DNA of 64,000 nt. Origin: JAGVIE01 sp964520905 (GTDB lineage: Bacteria > Bacteroidota > Ignavibacteria > UBA10030 > SZUA-254). Below the pieces are notes generated by a model. The model had not been told where the DNA came from, did no database searches, and worked only from the letters and a program-made list of their open reading frames with translations. The position numbers and the translations under genes are program-made. The DNA lies in the NCBI GenBank assembly GCA_964520905.1, contig CAZFQL010000011.1, forward strand, positions 87,819 to 151,818, given 5' to 3'. This document shows, piece by piece, positions 42,263 through 51,675 of this stretch (the first letter of the stretch is position 1; each line of letters starts with the position of its first letter).

Positions 42263-43495
42263 ATGAGATCCGAATTATTGAAAATTAGCAAAGCGATGGT
42301 TGAGTTACTGGAGAAGCAAGGCATCACAATTGCGACACCCATCCAAAATGAAATTATCCCTGCGATTGTTGCGGGACGCGATGTTATAGCCCAATCTGAA
42401 ACCGGTTCGGGCAAGACATTGAGCTTTGCCATCCCTATTATAGAACAGACAAACCGGCGCGACGGACTTGTAGCACTTGTCCTGGTGCCGACGCGTGAGT
42501 TGTGCGTCCAAATTACCACTGAGTTTATGAAATTCTCGCATGGAAAACATCTTGGAATAAATTCAGTGTATGGCGGAGTTTCGATTTATAATCAGATTAA
42601 GAAATTAAAAAACGCGAATATCATCGTAGCAACACCCGGACGGCTTCTCGATCTTCTCGATCGAGGGGAAGTATACCTGAATACTATCCGTTATCTTGTG
42701 CTTGATGAAGCAGACCGCATGTTGGATATGGGATTCATCCGCGATATTGACCGCATCTTAAAGAAAATGCCGCAGAAGCGGCAAACGTTATTATTCAGCG
42801 CCACCGTCTCGAAGGAGATCACTCAGTTGAGCCGGAAGTACCTTCAGGATCCTAAGAATGTTGCGTTAGCATCAGCGGTAAAACCTGAATTCCTGCACCA
42901 GACGTATTACCAGACAACACCTGAAAAGAAGATGCCGCTTTTAATTTCCCTCCTGAAGCACGAGAGAGACCTTGCGCTCGTGTTCTGCAACCGTAAACAT
43001 GTTACATCTAAATTAGCAAAAAAACTTTCCACGTTTGGAGTGCATGCTAAATGTTTGCACGGGGATATGTCGCAGGCACAGCGAGAGAGGACAACGGCTG
43101 ATTTCCGTCATAAAAAATTCAATGTTTTGATCGCAACGGATGTTGCGGCGCGAGGACTTCACATCGAGGACATTACGCACGTTTACAATTACGAGATACC
43201 AAAAGATGTCGATTCGTACACTCATCGTGTGGGTCGGACGGCAAGGGCAGGCAAGAAAGGTGAGGCGATTTCTCTTGTCGCTACCGGCGAGGAACAAAAG
43301 TTTTTCAAGCAAATCCTCTTTAAGTACAGCGGCAGTATCACGCTAAAGAGGGTAAATGATTCCGAGCTTCCAAAGATAGAACAACCTTCTTCTGATACAG
43401 GTAAGAAGCATAAAACAATTCCTCATACGGAAAAGAAAGAGAAGAAGCACCAGAAACGCTGGCGCGAAAAATGGATGGGGATGATAAGTAAGTGA
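42263..43495 (+). CDS. DEAD-box ATP-dependent RNA helicase
   Basis: A 410-residue helicase core with all motifs: Q motif ATPIQNEIIP, AQSETGSGKT, PTRELCVQ, TPGRLLDLL, DEAD in VLDEADRMLDMGF, SAT, RGLHIEDI and HRVGRTARAG, then a basic Lys-rich tail (KKHKTIPHTEKKEKKHQKRWREKW). Likely role in ribosome assembly or mRNA decay, as for RhlE/CsdA relatives. The ATG preceded by GGAAG is preferred to a GTG 36 bases upstream that lacks an SD. Confidence 0.92.
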   Translation: MRSELLKISKAMVELLEKQGITIATPIQNEIIPAIVAGRDVIAQSETGSGKTLSFAIPIIEQTNRRDGLVALVLVPTRELCVQITTEFMKFSHGKHLGINSVYGGVSIYNQIKKLKNANIIVATPGRLLDLLDRGEVYLNTIRYLVLDEADRMLDMGFIRDIDRILKKMPQKRQTLLFSATVSKEITQLSRKYLQDPKNVALASAVKPEFLHQTYYQTTPEKKMPLLISLLKHERDLALVFCNRKHVTSKLAKKLSTFGVHAKCLHGDMSQAQRERTTADFRHKKFNVLIATDVAARGLHIEDITHVYNYEIPKDVDSYTHRVGRTARAGKKGEAISLVATGEEQKFFKQILFKYSGSITLKRVNDSELPKIEQPSSDTGKKHKTIPHTEKKEKKHQKRWREKWMGMISK

Positions 43496-43588
43496 TGGAG
43501 GATTGATGATGGATGATGGATTTGGTAAAAATATTTATATTCGATGTTACGCACCGTAGGTGCGAAATGTCTATAGAGTTTTTGCTCA

Positions 43589-43751
43589 TAACTAAATAAA
43601 TTAGCGTAGCCCCGTCCCGATTCTTGATCGGGACGGGATCAACTTCGGCAGCTGTTGATTCGCGTGCCGAAAAATAAAAAAGATTATTTTCAAGGAACTA
43701 ACAACTAAAAACTTATAACTCATAACTAATAACTAAATAAATTAGCGTAGC
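43589..43751. repeat. Direct repeat pair upstream of the 6S-like RNA
   Basis: TAACTAAATAAATTAGCGTA followed by GC occurs at 43589-43610 and again at 43730-43751, the second copy ending about 15 bases before the RNA candidate. Each copy contains TAAATT, which could act as a -10 element. It is either a duplicated promoter or a repeat element. Confidence 0.5.
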
Positions 43752-43765
43752 TTCGGCTGCTGTCT

Positions 43766-43909
43766 TGATCTGAAAACGTGGAAATTTTCAACCAAACAAG
43801 ATGGAGCCAGCATACGCCCCGAAAGGGGCGTGGCTGGTGTATCTTTTGTTTGGTAGGCATCCACGTGCCTCAGATCAGAGGGTCATCGGTTTCACGCCCT
43901 CTTTTTTTT
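43766..43909 (+). ncRNA. ssrS: 6S-like structured RNA candidate with terminator
   Basis: A long rod folds by perfect pairings: TGATCTGA/TCAGATCA (43766/43870), CGTGG/CCACG (43777/43861), then an internal bubble (10 bases on the 5' side, 7 on the 3' side), CCAAACAAGAT with ATCTTTTGTTTGG, CCAGC/GCTGG and an apical ACGCCCC-gaaa-GGGGCGT. A closing stem, large central bubble and long apical stem are the 6S RNA plan, which mimics an open promoter and binds RNA polymerase. GAGGG/CCCTC and eight T (43878-43909) terminate it. The family assignment rests on shape only. Confidence 0.5.
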
Positions 43910-44006
43910 GAGGCACTTTTTTTGCCTGCCGCAATAGAACAGCCGTAGGGCCCGATTCTCACTTGTACGCCTCTGGCGGAAATCGGACAACTTGGAAATG
44001 CTGTGA

Positions 44007-44106
44007 AGTCCATTTTAAGAAATGGACTCTACACTCGGTTTCCCAAGACACACCGAAGCTCCCATGCCCCGTCTTGTTATTAGACGGGAAAAACCAAACG
44101 GAGCTT
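44007..44106 (+). promoter_or_regulatory. Structured leader that hides the start region of the methylase gene
   Basis: AGTCCATTT-taag-AAATGGACT is a perfect 9-bp hairpin (44007-44028). Next, AAGCTCC (44056-44062) pairs with GGAGCTT (44100-44106), which directly abuts the ATG and includes the only SD-like GGAG; inside it CCCGTCT pairs with AGACGGG (44068-44088). Translation of the methylase would require opening of this stem. Confidence 0.45.
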
Positions 44107-45735
44107 ATGCCCACACTCGATTGGATAGGAAAACAAGCTGTTGTAAATCATCATCTAGAAGTACCATATCGCTTATTGAAATGCGATGCTTCACTTTCTG
44201 CTGGAGACCCTGAAGCAGGAAACCTGCTTGTACAAGGGGATAACCTTCTTGCGCTCAAAGCGCTCTTGCCATATTATGCTGGACAAGTGAAGTGCATATG
44301 TATCGATCCACCATATAATACTGGAAAGGAAAATTGGAAATTCAATGACAATGTAAACACGCCAGAGATCAAAACATGGCTCAGTCAAGTAGTTGGCAAA
44401 GAGGGCGAAGATTTGTCACGACATGACAAGTGGCTTTGCATGATGTACCCACGCCTGAATCTCTTATATAAATTCCTTAAAGAGGATGGGGTTATTTTTG
44501 TTTTCATTGACGATAATGAAATCCATAATCTCACATTAATAATGGATGAAATATTTGGAGAAAAAAACCGACTGGCAATATTAGTATGGGATTTAGGTAC
44601 AGGGACAACCGCGGGGCATTTTACAAGAGCACATGAGTATATATTAGCTTACGCTAAAAGAAAGGATTCACTTCCACAATTTAAAGATTTTAGTAATAGT
44701 CCAATCATAGAAAGAGCGACAAAAAGACCTACTAAGGCCAATCCATTTAGTGAAATTACATTTCCAGCTGGAATGGAATTTGAAGGAACAGATACTGAAT
44801 TCAGCGGAACCATTGGAGATAAGGAGCCAATAAGAATAAAAAACGGAAAGATGGTTTTCGAAAATGGCAAACTTAAATACCCTATTACGCTTGAAGCTGC
44901 GTGGGCTATGCGGAATCAGATATTGAGTTGGATTCAAGGTGAAGAGACATTTGATTCAAAGGGGCAAAAGGTTGTGAAATTTTTCTTTACAAAAAAAGGT
45001 GCCGTCTGGTATGAAAAAATAAAAGGTGTGCTGAACCCTAAGACAACTATTAAAATTGCCAGTACACGTAAAGGTAGTTCAACACTTGATGAATTATTTG
45101 GACATCGTGTTTTTAATTTTCCGAAACCTCCCGAGCTTATTGAATACCTTTTAAACCTTATTACGTCTGAGAACGATTTGATACTAGATTCGTACTCTGG
45201 GAGTGGCACCACTGGCCATGCAGTTTTACGATGCAACAAAGATGGTAGCAACCGCAGATTTATCTTAGTTGAAATGGAAGAAGATATTTGTCGGAACGTA
45301 ACTGCGGAACGACTTAAACGAGTTATCAACGGCTATAGCGACAAAGAAGGTCTCGGCGGTGGTTTCCGCTATTGCAAATTAGGTGAGCCATTGTTTGATG
45401 AGTATGGCAATATCCGTGATGGTGTAAAGTTTAACGACCTCGCTCATCATATATTTTTTTCAGAAACCGGCTTGCCTATCCCAAAGAATGCGAAGAAAAG
45501 CTCTCCGCTTATCGGTATACATGCGGGGAAAGCATATTACTTGCTCTTCAACGGCGTCTTAGGAGATAAGAGCGTCAGCGGTGGAAATATTTTAACGAGC
45601 AAAATTATAGCACAGCTTCCTGAACACAATGGACCTAAAATTATTTTTGGTGAAGGCACAAGAATAGGTTTAACAAGATTGCGAAAAGAGAATATCACGT
45701 TCAAACAAATCCCGTATGAGATAAAAACAAATTAA
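44107..45735 (+). CDS. mod: Type III-like restriction-modification methylase (Mod), N6-adenine class
   Basis: A 542-residue beta-class methyltransferase. MPTLDWIGKQAVVNHHLEVPY is the family start, so the ATG at 44107 is chosen over an in-frame ATG 144 bases upstream. Then come the catalytic motif IDPPYNTGKE, MYPRLNLLYKFLKEDGVIFVFIDDNE, a target-recognition region (about 190-330), and the SAM motif ILDSYSGSGTTGHAVL. The C-terminal portion (from about 430) may contact the restriction subunit. The partner helicase-nuclease follows after a palindromic element. Modification protects host sites. Confidence 0.9.
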   Translation: MPTLDWIGKQAVVNHHLEVPYRLLKCDASLSAGDPEAGNLLVQGDNLLALKALLPYYAGQVKCICIDPPYNTGKENWKFNDNVNTPEIKTWLSQVVGKEGEDLSRHDKWLCMMYPRLNLLYKFLKEDGVIFVFIDDNEIHNLTLIMDEIFGEKNRLAILVWDLGTGTTAGHFTRAHEYILAYAKRKDSLPQFKDFSNSPIIERATKRPTKANPFSEITFPAGMEFEGTDTEFSGTIGDKEPIRIKNGKMVFENGKLKYPITLEAAWAMRNQILSWIQGEETFDSKGQKVVKFFFTKKGAVWYEKIKGVLNPKTTIKIASTRKGSSTLDELFGHRVFNFPKPPELIEYLLNLITSENDLILDSYSGSGTTGHAVLRCNKDGSNRRFILVEMEEDICRNVTAERLKRVINGYSDKEGLGGGFRYCKLGEPLFDEYGNIRDGVKFNDLAHHIFFSETGLPIPKNAKKSSPLIGIHAGKAYYLLFNGVLGDKSVSGGNILTSKIIAQLPEHNGPKIIFGEGTRIGLTRLRKENITFKQIPYEIKTN

Positions 45736-45736
45736 A

Positions 45737-45808
45737 ACCCTCACATCTCAATCCCCTCTCCCAAATTGGGAGAGGGGAAGTGACGAAGTCACAGATGAGA
45801 GGGTCAAG
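45737..45808. repeat. Dispersed palindromic element, copy 2
   Basis: Begins next to the methylase stop: ACCCTCACATCT..., CCCCTCTCCCAA facing TTGGGAGAGGGG, a small TGACgaaGTCA hairpin, and AGATGAGAGGGTCAAG. It separates mod and res; the next start is eight bases after it. Confidence 0.8.
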
Positions 45809-45815
45809 GAAAGAA

Positions 45816-48431
45816 ATGTTTACACTAAAGCCATATCAACAACAAACGCTCGACAAACTCTCACGCTTCTTACATAAAGCGGCTGTAACAAAGAACGTTC
45901 GAGGAGCGTACGAAGAATGTATCAAAGAAGAATACAACAAATCTGTTGACTACAACGACGCCGGTTTCCCTGACGTCCCGTATGTATGCTTGCGTCTTCC
46001 GACAGGTGGAGGGAAAACAATTCTTGCTTCACATACCATCTCGGTTGTTTGCCGCGAATATCTTGGAAAAGATTTTGCGCTTGTACTATGGCTCGTTCCC
46101 AGTAATGCAATACTTGAGCAAACACTGAAAGCGTTACGTAATAGAAAACATCCGTACCGAATTGTTATCGATGAAGCGTTTGACGGAAATGGTTCAGTGC
46201 TAACAGTAGAAGATGCGCTCGGTCTCACTCGTTCTACGCTTGAAGGTAGTGTAACTATCATTGTCTCAACCTTTGCGGCGTGGAGAATCAATAGTACCGA
46301 AGGGCGCAAAGTGTACCAGTCGAATGGCGCCTTGAAACATCACTTTGAGGGTTTCAGTACTGAACGCCTAAAAGAACTTGAGCATCACAACGGTGAGGGT
46401 GGAAAAGCACTTAAATACTCGCTGGCAAATGTAGTTCATCTTAATCGTCCGTTGCTGATTATCGATGAAGCGCATAATGCTCGTACCGATTTAACATTCG
46501 ATACATTGCAACGATTGAATCCATCTTGCATTGTAGAATACACTGCAACACCCAAAATAAAAGGTGCCGACCGAAGCAATGTTCTATTTAGTGTTTCAGC
46601 TTCCGAATTGAAAGCCGAGCATGTCATTAAACTCCCGATTGAGTTATTAACAACCGAGGATTGGCAAACGACAGTCTCCAATGCTGTCAGCAAACAGCGA
46701 GAGCTTGAAGAAATTGCAAAGGAAGAAGAACTGAAAACGGGTGAATACATCCGACCAATCGTACTATTACAAGCTGAACCAGAAAGTCAGAAGCAAAGTA
46801 CTGTTGGTGTTGAAGAAGTAAAGAAATGCCTCTTTGAAGTCTGCAAAGTTCCCGAAGAACACGTTGCAATAGCGACCGGCGAGGAACGCGGAATTGAGGG
46901 TGTAGATTTATTGGAAAGAACATGCCAAATTCGTTTTATAATTACAAAGCAAGCTTTAAAAGAGGGATGGGATTGTCCGGTTGCGTATGTGTTTTGTTCG
47001 GTTGCAAATGTCCGTTCGAGTAAAGATGTTGAGCAGTTGCTCGGTCGTGTTCTTCGCATGCCCAATGTTACTCCAAAGAATCACGACGCTTTAAATCGAG
47101 CGTATGCTTTTGTTAATTCAAAAGATTTCTTTGAGACCGCCAACAATCTTACCGATTCTTTAACAAGGTCTGGGTTTACACCGAATGAAGCTGAGAACTT
47201 TTTGGAAATCAAGAGTCAGGGAGAACTCGGTAGAGAGTTATTTGGTCAATTAACACGAACATTAAGTGAACCCCCTGAATTGACATTGATACCGAGAACA
47301 TTGCGTGATAAGGTTGAGATCAACAAGAAAGATGGAACCATCACTCTTAAACAGCGAATCACAGAATCGGAAAAAGAAGATTTAAAAAATATTCTTCCAT
47401 CGCATGATGATAAAGAAGTTATTGAGCAGATGTATAAAGCAATCAATCATATTTCTTCCACGTATGTTTCTCCGCAAAAAAGTGGAGAGATTTTTTCAGT
47501 ACCGCAGTTGCTTCTAGAATTCGATGGTGAACTCAGAATTTTTGATGAAGAATTACTAATATTATCCTCGTGGAACCTGACAACTTGCGATGCCGAACTA
47601 AGCGAAAGTGAATTTCCCTTGAAAGTTGAGAGCGGTACATTGGGCTTAATTGATATTGACTACCGTGGCGCTCCGGTTATTTATTCACCGACACAAATTC
47701 AGCAAGAGTTAACAAGTCTGATTATATCAAGTAGAATGCAACGTCCAGGACTAGTTGCGTGGCTTGTAAAAGAGGCACGACATCCATCTGTACCACACGC
47801 TCAATCTGTTGTCTTCATCAATAAGGTAATTGAAAATTTACTACAAAAGCGAAGCTTAAGCGTTGACCATCTAGTGTACATGAGATTTAAACTACGTGAT
47901 GCAACACGAAAAAAGATTACAGAACACTTTGAAGCCGCAAAGAGGAATGGTTATCAACTATTACTAGGTATCGACAGAGTAAAGGAAGGGAAGGGAAAAT
48001 TTAGTGTCGGACAAGATTTTCAATTTCCTTCATCATATCCGGTAAACAATCCATATGCTGGGAACCTACGATTTAGCAAACATTACTATGAGCTGATCGG
48101 CGACATGAATGATGAAGAGGCAGAATGTGCTATAAATATCGATGCTCATCCGAATGTAGAGTTTTGGGTAAGGAATTTGGAACGACAGGAAGCCCATTCA
48201 TTCTGGCTTCAAACCTCAACAGATAAGTTCTATCCAGACTTTATTGTCAAATTAATAAACGGAAAAATCCTTGTCGTAGAATATAAAGGTGCAGATCGTT
48301 ATGATACTCCGGACTCTCAAGAAAAAAGATGGCTCGGAACGTTTTGGGAAGCAGCAAGTGTTGGAAAATGTTTGTTTCTAATGACTAACGGAAAGGATTG
48401 GCATACGCTAAAGGAAAAACTAAATTTATAA
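45816..48431 (+). CDS. res: Type III-like restriction enzyme Res subunit (helicase-nuclease)
   Basis: An 871-residue SF2 translocase/endonuclease. Motifs: RLPTGGGKTILASH, WLVPSNAILEQTL, LIIDEAHNARTD, EYTATPKI, TKQALKEGWDCPVAYVFCSV and QLLGRVLRMP. The C-terminal PD-(D/E)xK nuclease is visible as FYPDFIVKLINGKILVVEYKG. With the methylase it forms a two-gene restriction system. The ATG after AAGGAAAGAA is chosen; 12 codons upstream of it come from the palindromic element. The frame is intact over its whole length. Confidence 0.92.
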   Translation: MFTLKPYQQQTLDKLSRFLHKAAVTKNVRGAYEECIKEEYNKSVDYNDAGFPDVPYVCLRLPTGGGKTILASHTISVVCREYLGKDFALVLWLVPSNAILEQTLKALRNRKHPYRIVIDEAFDGNGSVLTVEDALGLTRSTLEGSVTIIVSTFAAWRINSTEGRKVYQSNGALKHHFEGFSTERLKELEHHNGEGGKALKYSLANVVHLNRPLLIIDEAHNARTDLTFDTLQRLNPSCIVEYTATPKIKGADRSNVLFSVSASELKAEHVIKLPIELLTTEDWQTTVSNAVSKQRELEEIAKEEELKTGEYIRPIVLLQAEPESQKQSTVGVEEVKKCLFEVCKVPEEHVAIATGEERGIEGVDLLERTCQIRFIITKQALKEGWDCPVAYVFCSVANVRSSKDVEQLLGRVLRMPNVTPKNHDALNRAYAFVNSKDFFETANNLTDSLTRSGFTPNEAENFLEIKSQGELGRELFGQLTRTLSEPPELTLIPRTLRDKVEINKKDGTITLKQRITESEKEDLKNILPSHDDKEVIEQMYKAINHISSTYVSPQKSGEIFSVPQLLLEFDGELRIFDEELLILSSWNLTTCDAELSESEFPLKVESGTLGLIDIDYRGAPVIYSPTQIQQELTSLIISSRMQRPGLVAWLVKEARHPSVPHAQSVVFINKVIENLLQKRSLSVDHLVYMRFKLRDATRKKITEHFEAAKRNGYQLLLGIDRVKEGKGKFSVGQDFQFPSSYPVNNPYAGNLRFSKHYYELIGDMNDEEAECAINIDAHPNVEFWVRNLERQEAHSFWLQTSTDKFYPDFIVKLINGKILVVEYKGADRYDTPDSQEKRWLGTFWEAASVGKCLFLMTNGKDWHTLKEKLNL

Positions 48432-48691
48432 ATTATATGGCTTATAAATTCTCACTAAGAAAAACTTTACGAAACCTTTCGCCAGAGGCAGACAAGTCAA
48501 ACCTTCGCAAGGTTGCCTAAAAATAACTTCACCGGAAAATATCCGGGTCCCATCCTTTTTTAATCAAACAGTAAGATACTCATTCACTCATTTACTTAAC
48601 TACTCATCTACTCGCATACCGCTTCATTTGATTCCCATCTCCAAAATTGGTATATTTTTTCAATTAAAACCATAAATATTTTAACCCAAGA
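48432..48691. other. Intergenic region with a palindromic repeat
   Basis: Contains a CGCCAGAGGC motif and one AACCTTCGCAAGGTT copy (48500-48514), otherwise AT-rich without a gene. Confidence 0.5.
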
Positions 48692-49987
48692 ATGCATAAA
48701 AACTCGCCGAGCGTTATTGCCAAATCACATTCATCGCTCCACATGAATTACCAGAAAACTGTACTGCCAAGCGGCATACGGATTGTAACGGAAGAAATTC
48801 CTTATGTTCGCTCGGTATCCGTAGGCGTATGGATAAATGCCGGTTCACGCGACGAAGGTGATAAGAACAACGGCATTACACATTTCATCGAGCATATGGT
48901 TTTCAAGGGAACCGAACGGTTCAGCAACCAGCAGATCGCGCGCAGTCTTGAATCGGTGGGCGGGTATCTGAATGCCTTCACCACAAAAGAACACACCTGC
49001 TTTTATGCACGCACACTTGATGAGCACCTCCATAAAGCGATCGATGTCATCTCCGATCTTGTTCAGCATCCCAAGTTTAATGTAAAAGAAATCGAGAAAG
49101 AAAAAATGGTTGTCCTTGAGGAATTAAAAAATATCGAGGATGATCCGGACGATATCATAAACGATTATTTAGATCGCAGTATTTACTACAAACATCCGCT
49201 CGGCTTTCCAATCATCGGCAAAGCGGATAACATCAGGAATTTCTCGCGTGAAGATTTGGTCTCTCACCTTCAGCGCTATTTTGTTCCCGGTCGCATGGTA
49301 ATTTCAGCGGCAGGCAATCTGAAACATGCTGAATTAGTTTCGCTTGTTGAGAAACATTTTAAATCGAACGGTAAGATTCGAGCCGTACCCGGTCGAGAGC
49401 AAGGACCGCGCAAAATCCATCCGAAAAAAGAAGTTGTCGAAAAGCCTATCAGTCAGGCATACGTTTGCATGGGTACTCTCGGATACAGCGTAAAGAGCCA
49501 GATGCGTTACCCGCTTCTCGTGATGAACACACTGCTCGGTGACGGTATGAGCTGCAGGTTGTTTCAGAACATTCGCGAGAAATACGGATTCGCGTATGCG
49601 ATTTATTCGTTCGCGAATCTTATGAGTGATACGGGAAGTTTCGGCGTGTACGTTGGAACCGATAACAATAACATAGACCGCTCGATAGATCTGATTTTTA
49701 AAGAACTTGAGAGTCTGAAAAGAAAACCAGTTGGTCAAGCTGAGCTTGAGAGAACGAAAGCCCAGATGAAAGGGAACATGATGCTCGGACTTGAGAGCAT
49801 GTCGAACCGGATGATGCGTTTGGGGAGCGGCGAGCTTTATTTCGGCCAGTACCTGACGCTTGATGAAGTTTTGAAAAGTACAGACGCCGTTACCAATGAA
49901 AGTATTCTGGAAGTCGCGAATAAGATTTTTAAGTTTGAGAATTTTTCAACAGTCATTTTTAAATCGAAGAACGGAAAAACAATTTAA
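48692..49987 (+). CDS. M16-family zinc peptidase (processing-peptidase-like)
   Basis: A 431-residue insulinase-family protease. The inverted zinc motif is THFIEHMVFKGTERF (HxxEH) with the third ligand Glu in the later VVLEELKNIEDDPDD; ISQAYVCMGTLGYS and NIREKYGFAYAIYSFANLMSDTG are the usual C-terminal features. It resembles bacterial homologs of mitochondrial processing peptidase. The first ATG is used although MNYQKTVLPSGIRIVTEE at 48743 is an equally good start; no clear SD for either. Confidence 0.9.
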   Translation: MHKNSPSVIAKSHSSLHMNYQKTVLPSGIRIVTEEIPYVRSVSVGVWINAGSRDEGDKNNGITHFIEHMVFKGTERFSNQQIARSLESVGGYLNAFTTKEHTCFYARTLDEHLHKAIDVISDLVQHPKFNVKEIEKEKMVVLEELKNIEDDPDDIINDYLDRSIYYKHPLGFPIIGKADNIRNFSREDLVSHLQRYFVPGRMVISAAGNLKHAELVSLVEKHFKSNGKIRAVPGREQGPRKIHPKKEVVEKPISQAYVCMGTLGYSVKSQMRYPLLVMNTLLGDGMSCRLFQNIREKYGFAYAIYSFANLMSDTGSFGVYVGTDNNNIDRSIDLIFKELESLKRKPVGQAELERTKAQMKGNMMLGLESMSNRMMRLGSGELYFGQYLTLDEVLKSTDAVTNESILEVANKIFKFENFSTVIFKSKNGKTI

Positions 49988-50082
49988 CCCTCACCCCATC
50001 TCCCAAACTTGTCCTGAGCGAAGGCGAAGGATTGGGCGAGGGATGTCACGTCCCGATTTATCGGGATAGGGACAGGGTCAAA
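49988..50082. repeat. Dispersed palindromic element, copy 3
   Basis: Begins at the M16 stop: CCCTCACCCCATCTCCCAA...TTGGGCGAGGGATG. The inner part CTTGTCCTGAGCGAAGGCGAAGG is the reverse complement of that of copy 1, so the inner arm is inverted. A GTCCCGAT/ATCGGGAT hairpin is added before the closing GGGTCA. The next ATG is 12 bases on. Confidence 0.75.
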
Positions 50083-50093
50083 GAGTAAATAAT

Positions 50094-51557
50094 ATGATTA
50101 CCAAACAATCTTTAAATCCGAATTTATTAACAGCAGAGTATGCAGTCCGCGGACCGATAGTTATTCGTGCGCAACAGCTCGAGGAGCAGGGCAGGAAAAT
50201 AATTTATTGCAATATTGGCAATCCTCAGGCGCTCAAACAGAAACCGCTTACATACATCCGGCAGATGTTGAGTTTACTCGAGTATCCGGAATTGATGAAC
50301 AATCCTGAAATAATGAAGAGCTATCCGAAAGATATTATAGAAAGAGCAAAGAATTTTCTTTTGAAACATCCGCACGGGACAGGCGCGTACACCCAGAGCG
50401 CCGGCATACCATTCATCAAACAGGCGGTGGCAGATTTCATCACCAAGCGGGATGGAATTCCTGCAAACAAAGATTATATAATCCTGACGGATGGAGCGAG
50501 CAAGGGCGTGCAGGCGGCTTTAATCACTCTTCTGAAAAAACCGAACGATGGTTTCATGATACCAATTCCCCAGTATCCACTTTACAGCGCGTCAATTGCA
50601 TTGTATGGTGGAAAACAAATCGGATATTACATAGATGAATTAGGTCACTGGCAGTTAAACGAGAAAGTTCTTGAAGACAGCATCGCAAAAGCGAAAGTCG
50701 AAGGTATCAATCCTGTCGCGATTGCAGTTATCAATCCGGGAAATCCGACCGGCGCGGTGTTATCGCATGATAACATTAAGATGATCATCGGATTTGCCAA
50801 AAAGCATAAGCTCTCTATTCTTGCAGATGAAGTTTATCAGGAAAATGTTTACGATCCCGGAGTAAAATTTCATTCCTTCGCGAAAGTCATGAACGAGATG
50901 GGTGAGAAGGAAGTGTCGTTGTTCAGCTTCCACTCTGTCTCAAAAGGATTTTTAGGTGAATGCGGTCATCGGGGCGGATATACCGAGTTCAGAAATATTC
51001 CACCCGATGTTATGGCTGAATTGGTTAAACTCCAATCGATCAGCTTGTGCGCGAATGCAGTCGGGCAGGTTGCAGCATACCTGATGGTAGCGCCGCCTCA
51101 GCAGGGTGATGAAAGTTATGCGACATACGTGAGGGAGCGTGATGCGATTCTCAACGATCTGAAAACAAAGGCGGGAATTTTAGGTGAGAAGATAAATCAG
51201 ATTCCGGGGATGACACTCGAAACTCCGCAAGGTGCGATGTACGCATTCGTGAAGTTTGAATTGCCGGTTGAACCCGGAGTTGACTTAAAGACGATGGCTC
51301 CTGAAAAACGTGAACAGTATGAAGCTAAGCGGGATTCTGATTACTGCATGACGTTATTGGAAGAAACGGGAATCTGTGTAGTTCCCGGGTCAGGGTTCGG
51401 ACAACTGCCCGGCACTTTACATTTCCGCACTACATTTTTACCTCCAAAGGACGAGATTTATGAATTTGTAGAAAAGCTTAAAAATTTTCATCTTATCTAT
51501 GTAGAGCGGCTGAAGAAAAAGTATCAATACGCAGGTGTATCAAATTCAAAAATCTAA
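50094..51557 (+). CDS. Aminotransferase class I, alanine aminotransferase-like
   Basis: A 487-residue fold-type I PLP enzyme. The start (KQSLNPNLLTAEYAVRGPIVIRAQQLE) and IIYCNIGNPQALKQKPLTYIRQML are typical of the eukaryote-type alanine aminotransferases. Other motifs: GAYTQSAGIPFIKQAVADFI, INPGNPTGAVLS, ILADEVYQENVY and the PLP lysine in SFHSVSKGFLGECGHRGGY. It interconverts alanine and 2-oxoglutarate with pyruvate and glutamate. Flanked by a palindromic element upstream. Confidence 0.9.
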   Translation: MITKQSLNPNLLTAEYAVRGPIVIRAQQLEEQGRKIIYCNIGNPQALKQKPLTYIRQMLSLLEYPELMNNPEIMKSYPKDIIERAKNFLLKHPHGTGAYTQSAGIPFIKQAVADFITKRDGIPANKDYIILTDGASKGVQAALITLLKKPNDGFMIPIPQYPLYSASIALYGGKQIGYYIDELGHWQLNEKVLEDSIAKAKVEGINPVAIAVINPGNPTGAVLSHDNIKMIIGFAKKHKLSILADEVYQENVYDPGVKFHSFAKVMNEMGEKEVSLFSFHSVSKGFLGECGHRGGYTEFRNIPPDVMAELVKLQSISLCANAVGQVAAYLMVAPPQQGDESYATYVRERDAILNDLKTKAGILGEKINQIPGMTLETPQGAMYAFVKFELPVEPGVDLKTMAPEKREQYEAKRDSDYCMTLLEETGICVVPGSGFGQLPGTLHFRTTFLPPKDEIYEFVEKLKNFHLIYVERLKKKYQYAGVSNSKI

Positions 51558-51675
51558 TATCTGCACCAAAGGCGCATCAGCCTCTGGATGATAAATCCTA
51601 AACAAATTAGAATGATCCAAATACTAATTTCAAAACGATTATATTATCTGTTATAAATATATCATTAAGAATTGA

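Larger units (their letters stand above)
43496..44106. other. Gene-free region between helicase and methylase genes
   Basis: About 610 bases holding repetitive GATGATGG spacer, a CCCGTCCCGAT/ATCGGGACGGG hairpin (43611-43637), two copies of a 22-23-base direct repeat, the 6S-like RNA candidate, and the structured leader of the methylase gene. Reading frame 43963-44106 upstream of the methylase start is treated as leader. Confidence 0.6.

Noticed and set aside
44007..44106. SAM riboswitch ahead of the methylase
   Set aside because: Stem lengths and conserved cores of known SAM classes are not present.
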